A DNA stretch of 49,509 nucleotides. It comes from Dysgonomonas sp. HGC4 (GTDB lineage Bacteria; Bacteroidota; Bacteroidia; Bacteroidales; Dysgonomonadaceae). Both the position numbers and the translations under genes were made by a program. The stretch spans positions 1 to 49,509 of the forward strand of contig NZ_CVRU01000015.1 of NCBI RefSeq assembly GCF_001261715.1, given 5' to 3'. Shown here in pieces: positions 1 through 8,841 of the stretch (its first letter is position 1; each line of letters begins with the position of its first letter). The notes beneath the pieces were generated by a model that had not been told where the DNA came from, made no database searches, and saw only the letters and a list, made by a program, of their open reading frames with translations.

Positions 1-132
1 GTAGTGTAAGAATATAATCAAACCAACAACGATGTTTACCACCTAAAGTAGATATGGTTATTGGGGCTTGTAGAAATGATATAATATAGATTCTGAATAG
101 TTTATAATAGTTTAATATAGATTTAGATAGAT

Positions 133-849
133 ATGAAAATAGCACTTATTGGTTACGGAAAAATGGGTAAAGAAATTGAACGAATTGCCCAAGATCGTGG
201 ACACTCTATAGTTTCAATTGTAGATGAGAATAATCTTGCGGAATTTGATTCGCCTGCATTTAAGAGTGCAGATGTTGCAATTGAGTTTACAACTCCTGCA
301 AGTGCTATGAATAATTACAGAAAGTGTTTTGCTGCCCAGGTTCCTGTTGTTGCTGGTACTACCGGATGGCTTGAGCACTTACCTGAAGTAAAAGAGGCTT
401 GTGAGAAAAATAGTCAAACATTCTTTTATGCTTCAAATTATAGTTTGGGTGTTAATATCTTTTTTGCTGTAAATAAGTACCTTGCGAAGATTATGAATCA
501 GTTTCCTGATTATACAGTGAGAATGGAGGAAACTCATCATATCCACAAATTGGATGCACCTAGTGGAACTGCTATTACTCTAGCCGAAGGTATTATCGAA
601 AATGTCGATAGAAAGAGCGATTGGCACCTGGAAACGGAAATGAAACCAACTGATCTGGCAATACATTGTATTAGAGAAGGTGAAGTTCCTGGTATTCACG
701 AAATATTTTACGAGTCGGAAGCCGATATAATCAGTATAAAGCACGATGCCAAAAACCGTAAAGGATTTGCTTTGGGCGCTGTTTTAGCCGCAGAATTTAC
801 ATGTGGTAAAAAAGGATTTTTAGGAATGGAGGATATGCTTAATTTTTAA
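133..849 (+). CDS. dapB: 4-hydroxy-tetrahydrodipicolinate reductase DapB
   Basis: DapB performs the NAD(P)H-dependent reduction step of the diaminopimelate/lysine pathway in the cytoplasm, feeding peptidoglycan and lysine synthesis. The protein (238 aa, slightly short for the family) starts with a Rossmann GYGKMG loop at about residues 7-12. It has the AGTTGW segment near residue 75 and the signature HHIHKLDAPSGTA near residues 136-148, which holds the family's catalytic His and Lys. It is the first gene in the window. The 132 bases before it are AT-rich and contain no recognisable gene or clear promoter. The lepB gene follows on the same strand after about 80 bases, a gap that contains two small palindromes. 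Confidence 0.96.
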   Translation: MKIALIGYGKMGKEIERIAQDRGHSIVSIVDENNLAEFDSPAFKSADVAIEFTTPASAMNNYRKCFAAQVPVVAGTTGWLEHLPEVKEACEKNSQTFFYASNYSLGVNIFFAVNKYLAKIMNQFPDYTVRMEETHHIHKLDAPSGTAITLAEGIIENVDRKSDWHLETEMKPTDLAIHCIREGEVPGIHEIFYESEADIISIKHDAKNRKGFALGAVLAAEFTCGKKGFLGMEDMLNF

Positions 850-862
850 GGTCGGAGACCTT
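848..862. repeat. Small intergenic palindrome (AGGTC..GACCT family), copy 1
   Basis: The sequence AAGGTC-GGA-GACCTT is a perfect 6-bp inverted repeat around three bases and begins inside the dapB stop codon. Similar elements lie at 10960-10973, 17185-17197 and, degenerate, at 22004-22017. It could be a small dispersed repeat, an RNA hairpin or an operator; its function is unknown. Confidence 0.6.
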
Positions 863-890
863 TTATTACTTTGGCAGAATATATTAACTA

Positions 891-904
891 GTGATCTTGA
901 TCAC
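891..904. promoter_or_regulatory. CRP-like palindrome upstream of lepB
   Basis: GTGATC-TT-GATCAC is a perfect palindrome 26 bases before the chosen lepB start. It fits the core of the Crp/Fnr-family pattern (GTGA, six bases, TCAC). Whether a regulator binds here is inference. Confidence 0.35.
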
Positions 905-930
905 GTAATAAATATTTTATATTGCTTAAT

Positions 931-2526
931 ATGGGAACAACAAGTAACCAGAATAACTCTTCAGCAAAGAAAAGTTTCAATGAGAGGCTTTCGGGTGCTA
1001 CGCGGAAGCAATGGGTCAAATTTTTATTAATAACGCTATTTTGTATTGCCTTTACCATCTGGACTGGTTATTACCTTGTTTTGTTATTAATTCTCCTTTT
1101 CTTCGATAGTTACATTTTAAAGTATATTCCATGGGCTTTTTGGAAAACTAGTGGAAACGGACCTTTTCGTAAATTTATGGAATGGGCAGATGCTATTGGT
1201 TTTGCTTTAATTGCGGTGTATATTATTAATACATTCTTCTTTCAGAATTATCAGATTCCATCGTCTTCTTTAGAGAAGTCTCTTTTGGTTGGTGATTTTC
1301 TGTTTGTGAGCAAAATGAGCTACGGAACTCGTTCACCAATGACACCCTTGTCTTTTCCTTTAGCTCAACATACTTTACCTATTTTAAATTGTAAGTCTTA
1401 TTTAGATAAGCCACAATTAAAATACCAACGCTTTGCCGGTTTTGGAACGATTGAAAGAGGCAATATTGTTGTTTTCAATTTTCCCGCAGGTGATACTGTG
1501 GCGTTGAATATGCAACAAGCCGATTATTATAGTTTGTGCAAATTAGATGCTAGGGGACGCGAGGGACTTTGGTCTGACAAAGCCAGATATGGAGAAATAG
1601 TTTATCGTCCTGTAGACAGGAGAGAAAATTATGTAAAACGGTGTATGGGACTTCCGGGCGAAACTTTAGAAATAAAGGATGATGAAGTTTATATCAATGG
1701 CGTAAAGGTAGCAGATCCTGAAGATATGCAATTGAGATATTTCGTTCAAACGGATGGTACTGCAATTTCTGAGCAGGTATTCGATGAATTAGGAATCAGT
1801 AAAGATGACTATGCTGTTATGAACGAAAGAGGTCAATTATCTGCAAACTATTTTGATCCATTAAATGAATTGAGAAGAGCTAATCCTCTTTTAAATAAAA
1901 GCCTTCCAGAGGAAATGAAATATACTTCGGATAGCTTACAATTAACTCAACTGGGTTTTGTGGCAAAAGGTAAAACTTTTGGTTTGGTTTATACATTACC
2001 TCTTACTAAACAAATGGTGGAAACTTTGAGATCGAAACCTTTTGTTATTAATATTTTCAAGGAGAAAGAGCGTATTGAAAGAAGAGAAACTGCTGATGGA
2101 AAGATTATAGATTATCCGTTTTATTATCCGATTAATTATCCTACAAGATGGACTCGTGATTCATTCGGACCTCTCTGGATTCCTAAAAAAGGCGAAACGA
2201 TTACTTTCGATAAAGATGTAGATTATAAGGTGGCTGCTTATGAACGTGTAATTAAAAACTATGAAAATAATCAATTTGATTATAAGGATGGAAAAGTTTA
2301 CATCAATGGTCAGCAAGCAGATTCTTACACCTTCAAGTTTGATTATTATTTTATGATGGGCGATAATCGTCATAATTCTGCGGATTCCCGTTCATGGGGT
2401 TTTGTTCCCGAAGATCATATTGTAGGGCAACCTTTGTTTGTTTGGTTATCTTTAGACAAAGATAAAGGCTGGTTCAATGGAAAAATCCGTTGGAATAGAA
2501 TCTTTACAAGTGCCAAAAAGAAATAA
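931..2526 (+). CDS. lepB: Signal peptidase I (active copy)
   Basis: This is a membrane-bound type I signal peptidase that cleaves Sec/Tat signal peptides on the outer face of the inner membrane. The ATG at 931 is preferred over an upstream TTG. Hydrophobic segments lie near residues 30-60 and 85-105, before the catalytic domain. The Ser box reads IPSSSLEKSLLVGD; aligned on the conserved GD, the nucleophile is Ser113, followed by Leu instead of the usual Met. The general-base Lys is about residue 236 in YVKRCMGLPGE. The late box GDNRHNSADSR is also present. At 531 aa it is longer than E. coli LepB because of an insertion between the Lys box and the GDN box, as seen in Bacteroidetes homologues. 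The adjacent downstream paralogue lacks the catalytic residues. Confidence 0.93.
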   Translation: MGTTSNQNNSSAKKSFNERLSGATRKQWVKFLLITLFCIAFTIWTGYYLVLLLILLFFDSYILKYIPWAFWKTSGNGPFRKFMEWADAIGFALIAVYIINTFFFQNYQIPSSSLEKSLLVGDFLFVSKMSYGTRSPMTPLSFPLAQHTLPILNCKSYLDKPQLKYQRFAGFGTIERGNIVVFNFPAGDTVALNMQQADYYSLCKLDARGREGLWSDKARYGEIVYRPVDRRENYVKRCMGLPGETLEIKDDEVYINGVKVADPEDMQLRYFVQTDGTAISEQVFDELGISKDDYAVMNERGQLSANYFDPLNELRRANPLLNKSLPEEMKYTSDSLQLTQLGFVAKGKTFGLVYTLPLTKQMVETLRSKPFVINIFKEKERIERRETADGKIIDYPFYYPINYPTRWTRDSFGPLWIPKKGETITFDKDVDYKVAAYERVIKNYENNQFDYKDGKVYINGQQADSYTFKFDYYFMMGDNRHNSADSRSWGFVPEDHIVGQPLFVWLSLDKDKGWFNGKIRWNRIFTSAKKK

Positions 2527-2595
2527 GATATTAAGCTTATTTTATAGCTTTGACAATAAGGTCTAATAATTAGATTTATTGAAAAGGAAAAATTA

Positions 2596-2619
2596 ATGGG
2601 CGAATATATATTCGCCCAT
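2596..2619 (+). terminator. Hairpin after lepB
   Basis: ATGGGCGAAT and its reverse complement form a perfect 10-bp stem with a four-base loop, 70 bases after the lepB stop and 45 bases before the next gene. No clear T-tract follows, so it may be a weak terminator, an attenuator or an RNA stability element. Confidence 0.5.
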
Positions 2620-2663
2620 ATTCTAAGAGTCTGATATTATTTTATTTATAATTAAATTAGCGT

Positions 2664-3626
2664 ATGTTCCAGAAGAAAGCACAGATATTGAAGTGGTGGG
2701 GCAAGGTATTCCTTATCGCTTTATTGATCGTTTTTATTATTAGGGCTTTCTTTATTCAGTCTTATACAGTCTCTTCTTCTCAGATGGAGACTGCTTTGCT
2801 TAGAGGCGACAGGGTTTTGGTTAATAAGGTTTCTTATGGTATAAGAATGCCAATGACTCTGTTATCTATACCTTTTACTTTTGATACATTTCTAGGATTT
2901 AAATCGTACTCCGATTTAGTCCAATTAGGATATCATCGTTTATTCAGTAAAATGGTTGATCGAAATGATGTTGTCTTATTTAATAATCCGTTGGAATCTG
3001 ATAAACCTTTAGATAAACGAAGTTTGTATCTGAGTAGATGTGTAGCCGTGGCAGGCGATACCATCATAGTGAAGGGTTCCGATTTTTACTTGAATGGTAT
3101 AAAATCGGTTTCTTCTCCCGATCTATTACAATCATTCCGATTCGAAAGAAGTTCAAGAGATACAATTCTAGCCGTTGTAAATTCATTGAAGATATCTCCA
3201 CGTGATATTTCTATGGACTCACTTTCGGTATATTCTACTCTTAGCAGATATGAAGTATTTCTTATTAATCAGAAATTACCGGATAGCCTTCAATTAAAAT
3301 TGAATGTTCAGGAGGTGTTGTCTTATGATTTAATTATTCCTGCTTCAGGTATGACTATTACCCTTACTGAATTTAATAGACCTTTATACAATCAGATAAT
3401 TAATGATGAAGTGGGAGAGACGGTGAAGATCGAAGATCTGAAATCCTATACTTTTCTCTATAATTATTATTGGTTTTTGTCGGATAATGCTGATGATGCT
3501 ATTGATTCTCGATCGTTAGGTTTTATCTCGGAAAGAAACATTATAGGAAAGGCTTCTGTTATCTGGTATAGTTCGAGTGATGAAGACGGTTCAAGATGGA
3601 ATCGTTTATTCTCATGTGTAAAGTAG
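2664..3626 (+). CDS. Signal peptidase I-like protein lacking the Ser/Lys dyad
   Basis: This is a 320-aa S26-family homologue with one N-terminal membrane segment (about residues 13-30). Aligned to the upstream lepB and to E. coli LepB on the conserved LL.GD segment, the nucleophilic Ser position is Gln40 (VSSSQMETALLRGD). The general-base Lys position is Ser124 (YLSRCVAVAGD, where the active copy has YVKRC). The late box survives as SDNADDAIDSRSLGF. The overall fold therefore looks conserved, with full-length coding and no frameshift, but both residues of the catalytic dyad are gone. It probably arose by duplication of the upstream gene and may act as a non-catalytic partner or regulator, or have a different chemistry. 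The wbqC gene follows on the same strand. Confidence 0.85.
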   Translation: MFQKKAQILKWWGKVFLIALLIVFIIRAFFIQSYTVSSSQMETALLRGDRVLVNKVSYGIRMPMTLLSIPFTFDTFLGFKSYSDLVQLGYHRLFSKMVDRNDVVLFNNPLESDKPLDKRSLYLSRCVAVAGDTIIVKGSDFYLNGIKSVSSPDLLQSFRFERSSRDTILAVVNSLKISPRDISMDSLSVYSTLSRYEVFLINQKLPDSLQLKLNVQEVLSYDLIIPASGMTITLTEFNRPLYNQIINDEVGETVKIEDLKSYTFLYNYYWFLSDNADDAIDSRSLGFISERNIIGKASVIWYSSSDEDGSRWNRLFSCVK

Positions 3627-3735
3627 AACTATGATTATTATTTTGATTCTAATTGCACATAATTTTTATCGCTAGAAAAACCTCTGGCTTTTTATCTTCC
3701 AAAGCAACAAAAAAGCTTTGAAACCTCAATTACAA

Positions 3736-4371
3736 ATGAGTATATATTTATCTACTGCCTATCTTGCTCCAATCGAATATTATTCGAAGCTGCTTAATGA
3801 CGATGTTATTATCGAGCAACATGAGAATTATATTAAGCAGACTTACAGAAATAGGTGTACTATTCTTTCAGCAAATGGTCCTATGACTCTTTCCATCCCA
3901 ATAGAGAGTTCTGGAGGCAAAAAATGCTTGATAAGGGATCTTTGTGTTGCTGAACATGGAAATTGGCGTCATTTGCACTGGAATGCGCTTATTTCGGCTT
4001 ATAATTCGACTCCATTCTTCGAATATTATCAAGATGACTTTCGTCCCTTCTATGAAAAGAGCTATAAATACCTTTTTGATTTCAACGAAGAGTTGAGAGA
4101 TCTTATATGTAGATTAATTGATATAGATACTTCTAATTTAAAATATACAGATGAATTTACATTAGAGTTGGGAAGTGAAGATTTCAGATCAAAAATTTCG
4201 CCAAAGATAGATTGGAGACGGGTTGATTCTGATTTTCAGTCCGTTCCTTATTATCAGATTTTCGATCAGCGATTTGGATTCACCGAAAATCTGAGTATTG
4301 TGGATCTACTTTTCAATATGGGTAATGAAAGTTTGATAGTATTGAATAAAAGTATAAAAAAAACCTCTTGA
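3736..4371 (+). CDS. WbqC-like family protein
   Basis: This 211-aa protein begins MSIYLSTAYLAPIEYYSKL, the typical start of the WbqC-like family (PF08889). The ATG at 3736 is therefore chosen over an in-frame TTG at 3718. Internal features typical of the family include the segments around HENYIKQTYRNRC and NWRHLHWNALISAYNSTPFFEYY. The biochemical role of the family is poorly defined; some members lie in O-antigen loci. It follows the two signal-peptidase genes on the same strand, so it may be cotranscribed with them. Its stop codon lies inside the left arm of a strong terminator shared with the convergent gene on the other side. Confidence 0.85.
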   Translation: MSIYLSTAYLAPIEYYSKLLNDDVIIEQHENYIKQTYRNRCTILSANGPMTLSIPIESSGGKKCLIRDLCVAEHGNWRHLHWNALISAYNSTPFFEYYQDDFRPFYEKSYKYLFDFNEELRDLICRLIDIDTSNLKYTDEFTLELGSEDFRSKISPKIDWRRVDSDFQSVPYYQIFDQRFGFTENLSIVDLLFNMGNESLIVLNKSIKKTS

Positions 4372-4390
4372 AATTTCAAGAGGTTTTTTT
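4357..4390. terminator. Bidirectional intrinsic terminator
   Basis: A 14-bp perfect stem (core CCTCTTG/CAAGAGG flanked by A and T runs) has a six-base loop. A-tracts and T-tracts on both sides suit termination from both directions. It lies between the convergent wbqC and outer-membrane barrel genes and overlaps the wbqC stop codon. Confidence 0.9.
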
Positions 4391-4411
4391 GTATTTGATT
4401 ATATGATCAAA

Positions 4412-5014
4412 TTAGAATTTGAAGTTAACTCCTAATTCAATGTTTCTCATGTCAAAATCAAAACCGAAGCTGTTAGTTTCATGTTTTACTGTTTCTCCAT
4501 TAACCTCTGCAGGATAATCTTGTTTCTTATTTTGGTATCCTAAGAATCCAAATTTGCCAAGTAAAGCAACTTTGCTTGATACATTAAGAGCAATCCCTGG
4601 TCTTAAACCTACTTCTATACCAGATCCTTTAAGTCCTCCAGCAGTTCCTTTTGACCATTCATAAGCTACACCTCCATCAAAGAATAAACCTCCTAAATCA
4701 CTTTTTAGAAAAGTATAACGAAGGAAAGGATTAACGATATATGAATTCAATGATCCCTCTGATGTAAGAGCGTTTCCATCAAAATCAAGAGTTGCACCAT
4801 GAGTATGAGATCCACCAAGAGCGATACCAATACCTACGTTGTTATTTAATATATATCCGAATTCTGGCATAACTTTGAAGCTAAGTTGGCTGTCACCACC
4901 TTTTACTTTGCTAGACCAAATTCCTGCTGTTCCTCCAACCCACATGTTGCTTTGAGCGCTTACTGCAGTGAACATACCTAGAGCTACTGCAATTGTTAAG
5001 AATAATTTTTTCAT
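4412..5014 (-). CDS. Small outer-membrane beta-barrel protein (porin family)
   Basis: This is a 200-aa exported protein. The start MKKLFLTIAVALGMFTAVSAQ is a clear signal peptide cleaved after AQ, so the ATG at 5014 is used although the frame is open further upstream. The mature part has alternating hydrophobic strands rich in Gly and aromatic residues and ends in a strand with terminal Phe (NIELGVNFKF). That is the usual C-terminal signature of BAM-inserted barrels. It matches the general outer-membrane beta-barrel/OmpW-like class (PF13505/PF13568 type); a specific ligand cannot be inferred. It has its own promoter-like box and an upstream palindrome, which suggest independent regulation from the M16 peptidase gene upstream. 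Confidence 0.85.
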   Translation of the reverse strand: MKKLFLTIAVALGMFTAVSAQSNMWVGGTAGIWSSKVKGGDSQLSFKVMPEFGYILNNNVGIGIALGGSHTHGATLDFDGNALTSEGSLNSYIVNPFLRYTFLKSDLGGLFFDGGVAYEWSKGTAGGLKGSGIEVGLRPGIALNVSSKVALLGKFGFLGYQNKKQDYPAEVNGETVKHETNSFGFDFDMRNIELGVNFKF

Positions 5015-5061
5015 AAACACTAAATTTTTAATTATTATTTTTCTATTAACCAAAAACGGCA

Positions 5062-5097
5062 CAAATTTATCCTTAATTTTGAGATTTAGAGCCAAAA
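5062..5097 (-). promoter_or_regulatory. Bacteroidetes-type promoter for the barrel gene
   Basis: On the minus strand, TAAATTTG (plus 5062-5069) is an exact match to the TAnnTTTG -7 box. A TTTTGG motif (plus 5092-5097) lies 22 bases further upstream, as expected for the -33 element. The predicted leader is roughly 40 bases. Confidence 0.65.
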
Positions 5098-5101
5098 CAA
5101 G

Positions 5102-5122
5102 AATTATTTATGTTAAATAATT
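5102..5122. promoter_or_regulatory. 21-bp palindrome upstream of the barrel promoter
   Basis: AATTATTTA-TGT-TAAATAATT is a perfect 9-bp inverted repeat around three bases, directly upstream of the predicted -33 element. Its position suits an operator, but AT-rich palindromes can occur by chance. Confidence 0.35.
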
Positions 5123-5274
5123 AAAATAGTGTAAGAGGTTTAATGGTTTTATAGTTAAATAAGAGTTTTTATTTATTTAAAATGGTTGTTTGATAGCTTA
5201 TTGGGTATCATTATGGTATTTTAACTAAAATGCAACTGTTAATTTATTTTTCTGTAACTTATCCCTCCAATTGA

Positions 5275-6498
5275 TTACTGATAAATTAAAGAACTAAGCC
5301 TATCCCTATCAAAAACTTCGTTTGCAACTTCTAAAAGATCTGAAGCTGATATCTGTTCTATCTTTTTTATGGTCTCTTCCATATTATTGAAGTGGTTGTA
5401 ATGCATGAAGCTTTTACCTAGACTCAATGCTAAATTTTCGTGACTATCACCCGAAATTGCAATTTGTCCGATCATTTGTTTTTTGGCAGCAGCCAGTTGA
5501 GATGTAGTCAATTTGTTATCTCGTAGATTTTTGAGTTCGGCATGTATTAGTTTCATACATTTTTCGGCATTGCGTTTATCGCAGCCAAAGTAAATGGAAA
5601 AAATTCCAGTGTCTGAATAACTGGTAACATTAGAATCTACATTGTACACATAGCCCCTTTTTTCGCGTAGAGATATATTTAACCTGCTATTCATGCCTGG
5701 TCCTCCAAGAATGTTATTTAGTAGGTGTAATGCTTTTCGTTTAGGATGATGTAGGTTGTAGCATTTACCTCCGATCAATGCATGCGTTTGTGAAGTTTCT
5801 TTTACTGTAATCTGCTCTATTCTGTCTATTGAATCGGGAGCTATTCTTATATGTTGGTGATTTGATATGTTTATATCTGCCAAATATTTTTCCGCCAGTT
5901 TTATGATTTTCTTTATGTCGGTATTTCCCAAAGAAAAGAATACCATATTCTCTGGAAGATAGTGTTGTTGTACAAAAGACCTGGCCTTAATTGTATCGAA
6001 TTTAGTCAGCAATTCGGGTTCTCCGAGTATATTGTGACCTAGCTGAGAATTACGGAAGATGATATTTTCGAATTCATCGAATATCAATTCCGAAGGGCTA
6101 TCTTCATATGAATTTATTTCATCGAGTATTACATCTATTTCCTTTTCTATTTCTCTCTCTGGAAAGACAGAATGAAAAGTCAAATCGGTAAGCAGTTCGA
6201 ATGCACGCGTAAAATGTTCTTCGAGAAATATCGAATAAATCACTGTTTCTTCCTTATTCGTATAAGCATTGATTTCTCCGCCTACACTCTCCATGCGATT
6301 TATAATGTGATGCGAACGGCGTTTTTCTGTGCCTTTAAATAGCATATGCTCTACGAAATGAGCCATACCATATTCGGTTGACTGCTCGTCTCGTGTTCCC
6401 GCATTTACTATAAATCCGCAATATGAAACTTTTCCTGCTAAAGGTTTGTGTATAATACGTAAACCGTTTTTTAATGTATGCGATTGATATTCCTTCAT
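5275..6498 (-). CDS. M16-family zinc metallopeptidase
   Basis: This is a processing-peptidase-like (pitrilysin family, M16) protein of 407 aa. The inverted zinc motif HFVEH is at residues 47-51, and a third zinc ligand Glu is expected about 75 residues later in the DVILDEI segment (Glu126). The C-terminal half contains the conserved LREKRGYVY segment, typical of active M16 proteins. No signal peptide is visible, so it is probably cytoplasmic. Its start abuts the stop of the upstream membrane glycosyltransferase gene with no gap, so the two are almost certainly cotranscribed. Substrates of single bacterial M16 proteins of this size are generally peptides; the specific one is unknown. Confidence 0.92.
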   Translation of the reverse strand: MKEYQSHTLKNGLRIIHKPLAGKVSYCGFIVNAGTRDEQSTEYGMAHFVEHMLFKGTEKRRSHHIINRMESVGGEINAYTNKEETVIYSIFLEEHFTRAFELLTDLTFHSVFPEREIEKEIDVILDEINSYEDSPSELIFDEFENIIFRNSQLGHNILGEPELLTKFDTIKARSFVQQHYLPENMVFFSLGNTDIKKIIKLAEKYLADINISNHQHIRIAPDSIDRIEQITVKETSQTHALIGGKCYNLHHPKRKALHLLNNILGGPGMNSRLNISLREKRGYVYNVDSNVTSYSDTGIFSIYFGCDKRNAEKCMKLIHAELKNLRDNKLTTSQLAAAKKQMIGQIAISGDSHENLALSLGKSFMHYNHFNNMEETIKKIEQISASDLLEVANEVFDRDRLSSLIYQ

Positions 6499-7968
6499 CT
6501 ACTGTTTTGGTGTAGCCTCTATCAGGCTAATAATAATTTCTGTTGATTCTAATTTACTTTTTACCGTATAGCCATCAGAGAGTTGTGTCGTATCATTAAC
6601 TGATTGGACTAGGATGAACTGACCTATACTAGGGAGTTGCTCTTTTTTCTTAATTTCAAAAGGCAGATAATTTGTATTATCATTTGGTGAAAACAATAAA
6701 TATTCTTTTCTGGGGAAAAGGATCGATAATTTAGCCAAGCTTGGATATGATTCTAAAGGAGCTATTACTTTAAGTGGCATATCTTTCGTTTGAATATATG
6801 ATTTCATTTCAGCAAACTCTTTGTTTTGTGATATATAGTACGCTCTTTCCGAAAAAAGGCGGGCAATGCTCAATATTACGAGCATCACGAGTATTGCGAT
6901 GATAATTGGTTTTGCCTTAGTCTTATATAATTCGACTCCATAAATAGATATTCCCAAGACTAGCGAACCTAGCATGCAGCTGGCATAACGCGGAACGCTA
7001 ATTGGTTTTATGATAAATGTGATTGCAAAGGTAATGATTATTGTGGAGATGAAGATGAGAATGAAATATGAGGCGGCTCTTAGCTTTTTATTGGGTTTGT
7101 CTTCCATATGTAATCGTACGGTAAGAACAATTACACTTAGTATAAGCCCTAATGTTATTAGTAGTGTAGCCGACATGCTCCATATCGAGAAGATGGTGTA
7201 AGGATGCGATGGTTCTTTCGGAGAAAAGAAGTAATAGCAAAATAAAAGGATGTCTTTGGATGTTGGTATCTCAACCCAAAAACTTTGGTGGACATTGTAT
7301 ACTTGCGAAGCAAATATAGGTATCCAGGGGATATAAGCCAGTAATAAAATAATGGCAAAAAGAAGAGGTCTAACAATGGTTTTCTTTCTTCTTAACAAGT
7401 ATATAATTAATATGAGGAATATAGAGAAAATAGCGATTAATGCATAGTAATGGGTATAGGCTGCACAAATTGCAAAGAATGTCATTTTTGAATAAGAGAT
7501 AAGCATTTTTTTCTGAAAGGTTTCGTAACCATATATCGAACTTGCCAATACAAAAAACATAGCCCATGAATACATTCTTATTTCTACACCCAAATATTGA
7601 TTAATAGGCATCAACACCATGAGGAGAATGAATGTGAATGATACCTTGTCTCCGAATAAACGTTTTATGGGAAATATTCCGAGAAGGTAACAAGCTATTA
7701 TACCCAGGTTGGAAAATATACGCATTGTAAACAACGAATCACCGAATAGTTCGGTGAATAGCTTCAACATAAAATAATAGAGGGGGGGATGAACATCCAT
7801 AGCTGTAATTTTCCAAATATCGGAAAACGAATGTTGCATCATTGCTATTGTATATGCTTCATCATACCAAAATGTTTGGTTGATAAAGTTGTTATATAAT
7901 AGGCTGAGAAACCCGATAAGAATAAATGCTAAGGTTGCCAGCCTGCTTATATTTTTTGTAAATGTCAT
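6499..7968 (-). CDS. GT-C type membrane glycosyltransferase (GT39/83-like), copy 1
   Basis: This polytopic membrane protein (489 aa from the ATG at 7968; an in-frame TTG lies just upstream) has about ten hydrophobic segments. The first periplasmic loop carries the acidic motif WYDEAY (about residues 34-39) and the segment DVHPPLYYFMLK. Both are typical of the dolichyl/undecaprenyl-phosphate-sugar-dependent GT-C enzymes (PF13231/PMT-like). Such enzymes move a sugar from a lipid carrier onto a lipid A, protein or glycan acceptor on the periplasmic side. It is clearly paralogous to the protein at 11042-12628, with the same loop motifs. It is translationally abutted to the M16 peptidase. Donor and acceptor cannot be told from sequence. 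Confidence 0.85.
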   Translation of the reverse strand: MTFTKNISRLATLAFILIGFLSLLYNNFINQTFWYDEAYTIAMMQHSFSDIWKITAMDVHPPLYYFMLKLFTELFGDSLFTMRIFSNLGIIACYLLGIFPIKRLFGDKVSFTFILLMVLMPINQYLGVEIRMYSWAMFFVLASSIYGYETFQKKMLISYSKMTFFAICAAYTHYYALIAIFSIFLILIIYLLRRKKTIVRPLLFAIILLLAYIPWIPIFASQVYNVHQSFWVEIPTSKDILLFCYYFFSPKEPSHPYTIFSIWSMSATLLITLGLILSVIVLTVRLHMEDKPNKKLRAASYFILIFISTIIITFAITFIIKPISVPRYASCMLGSLVLGISIYGVELYKTKAKPIIIAILVMLVILSIARLFSERAYYISQNKEFAEMKSYIQTKDMPLKVIAPLESYPSLAKLSILFPRKEYLLFSPNDNTNYLPFEIKKKEQLPSIGQFILVQSVNDTTQLSDGYTVKSKLESTEIIISLIEATPKQ

Positions 7969-8107
7969 AAACAAAGTTTATTGAGATGATATTTAAACTA
8001 TATTTAATAGCTTATTGTTTAGTGCGGATGAATAATTTATCACGAATCTCTCGCTATAATAATTATTCTACCTTGTAATCTGAGTTCAGAGAAGGTGCAG
8101 ATTCTTC

Positions 8108-8812
8108 TTAATCTTTTTTCATATAATATGTTTTTTCTTCCGGCATTAGTTTTTCTATTGAATACCTAAGCATAGTTCGGGGCATTTCTCGATAATGTTT
8201 ATCCAGAAAAGCTATAAGTACATCTTTATCTCTTTTTCCCGCTTCTCGCAGCATCCAGCCAGTTGCTTTGTGCATGAGGTCATGCTTATGAGCTAAAAGC
8301 TCTTCTGATAGGCGTAGAATGTCGTTAAAATCATTCTTTTTTATAAAAGCAAAAGTAGCTATTACTGCGATACGCTGATTCCATAGCAAATCGCTTTTAA
8401 CTAGTCTATATAAAATACTACGGTCTTTCTTATCTAGTAAGTATTCTCCGAGAATATCTTTGGCACTCAAATCAACCAAATCCCAATTATTGATACGGTG
8501 TGAGTGGTCTAAGTAAAAATCAACTAATAATTTTCGATCTTCTTCTTTTGCTTTTTTGTATTGCTCAATCAATATAAATAAAGCACACATTCTGCACTCA
8601 TGGTATTCGTTATTCAATAATTTGGTGACTTCGTCAAAAGAGAGCGTTTTATTTGCTTTTGCAATCTTTCGAATATCGGGTACTACTACTCCGATAAACT
8701 TATCACCCTCTCCGTATTGCCCTTTTCCTGTTTTAAAGAAATAAGGAAAGAAGTCCCTTTTTTCGGGGGAAAATACATTTTCAAGCTCCTTCTGTATATC
8801 TTTTGCAGTCAT
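8108..8812 (-). CDS. AlkD-like DNA alkylation repair protein
   Basis: This 234-aa all-helical HEAT-like protein belongs to the DNA alkylation repair family (PF08713). AlkD-type glycosylases excise N3- and N7-alkylated bases without flipping them. The sequence has the segment INNWDLVDLSA, whose Trp and Asp match the family's active-site positions, and a second Trp in HKATGWMLREAGK, also conserved. It appears to be a single-gene unit on the minus strand with its own TATATTTG box about 30 bases upstream. The roughly 130 bases between it and the next minus-strand gene hold no recognisable feature. Confidence 0.9.
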   Translation of the reverse strand: MTAKDIQKELENVFSPEKRDFFPYFFKTGKGQYGEGDKFIGVVVPDIRKIAKANKTLSFDEVTKLLNNEYHECRMCALFILIEQYKKAKEEDRKLLVDFYLDHSHRINNWDLVDLSAKDILGEYLLDKKDRSILYRLVKSDLLWNQRIAVIATFAFIKKNDFNDILRLSEELLAHKHDLMHKATGWMLREAGKRDKDVLIAFLDKHYREMPRTMLRYSIEKLMPEEKTYYMKKD

Positions 8813-8841
8813 ACATTTATTGGTCTGTTATTTTTTACAAA

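Noticed and set aside
1-132. Possible end of an upstream gene at the left edge
   Set aside because: All frames I read near the edge meet stops quickly and no familiar protein end is visible.
7975-8107. Possible tRNA or small RNA in the gap before the GT-C gene
   Set aside because: No cloverleaf, CCA end or strong hairpin with T-tract could be found by eye.
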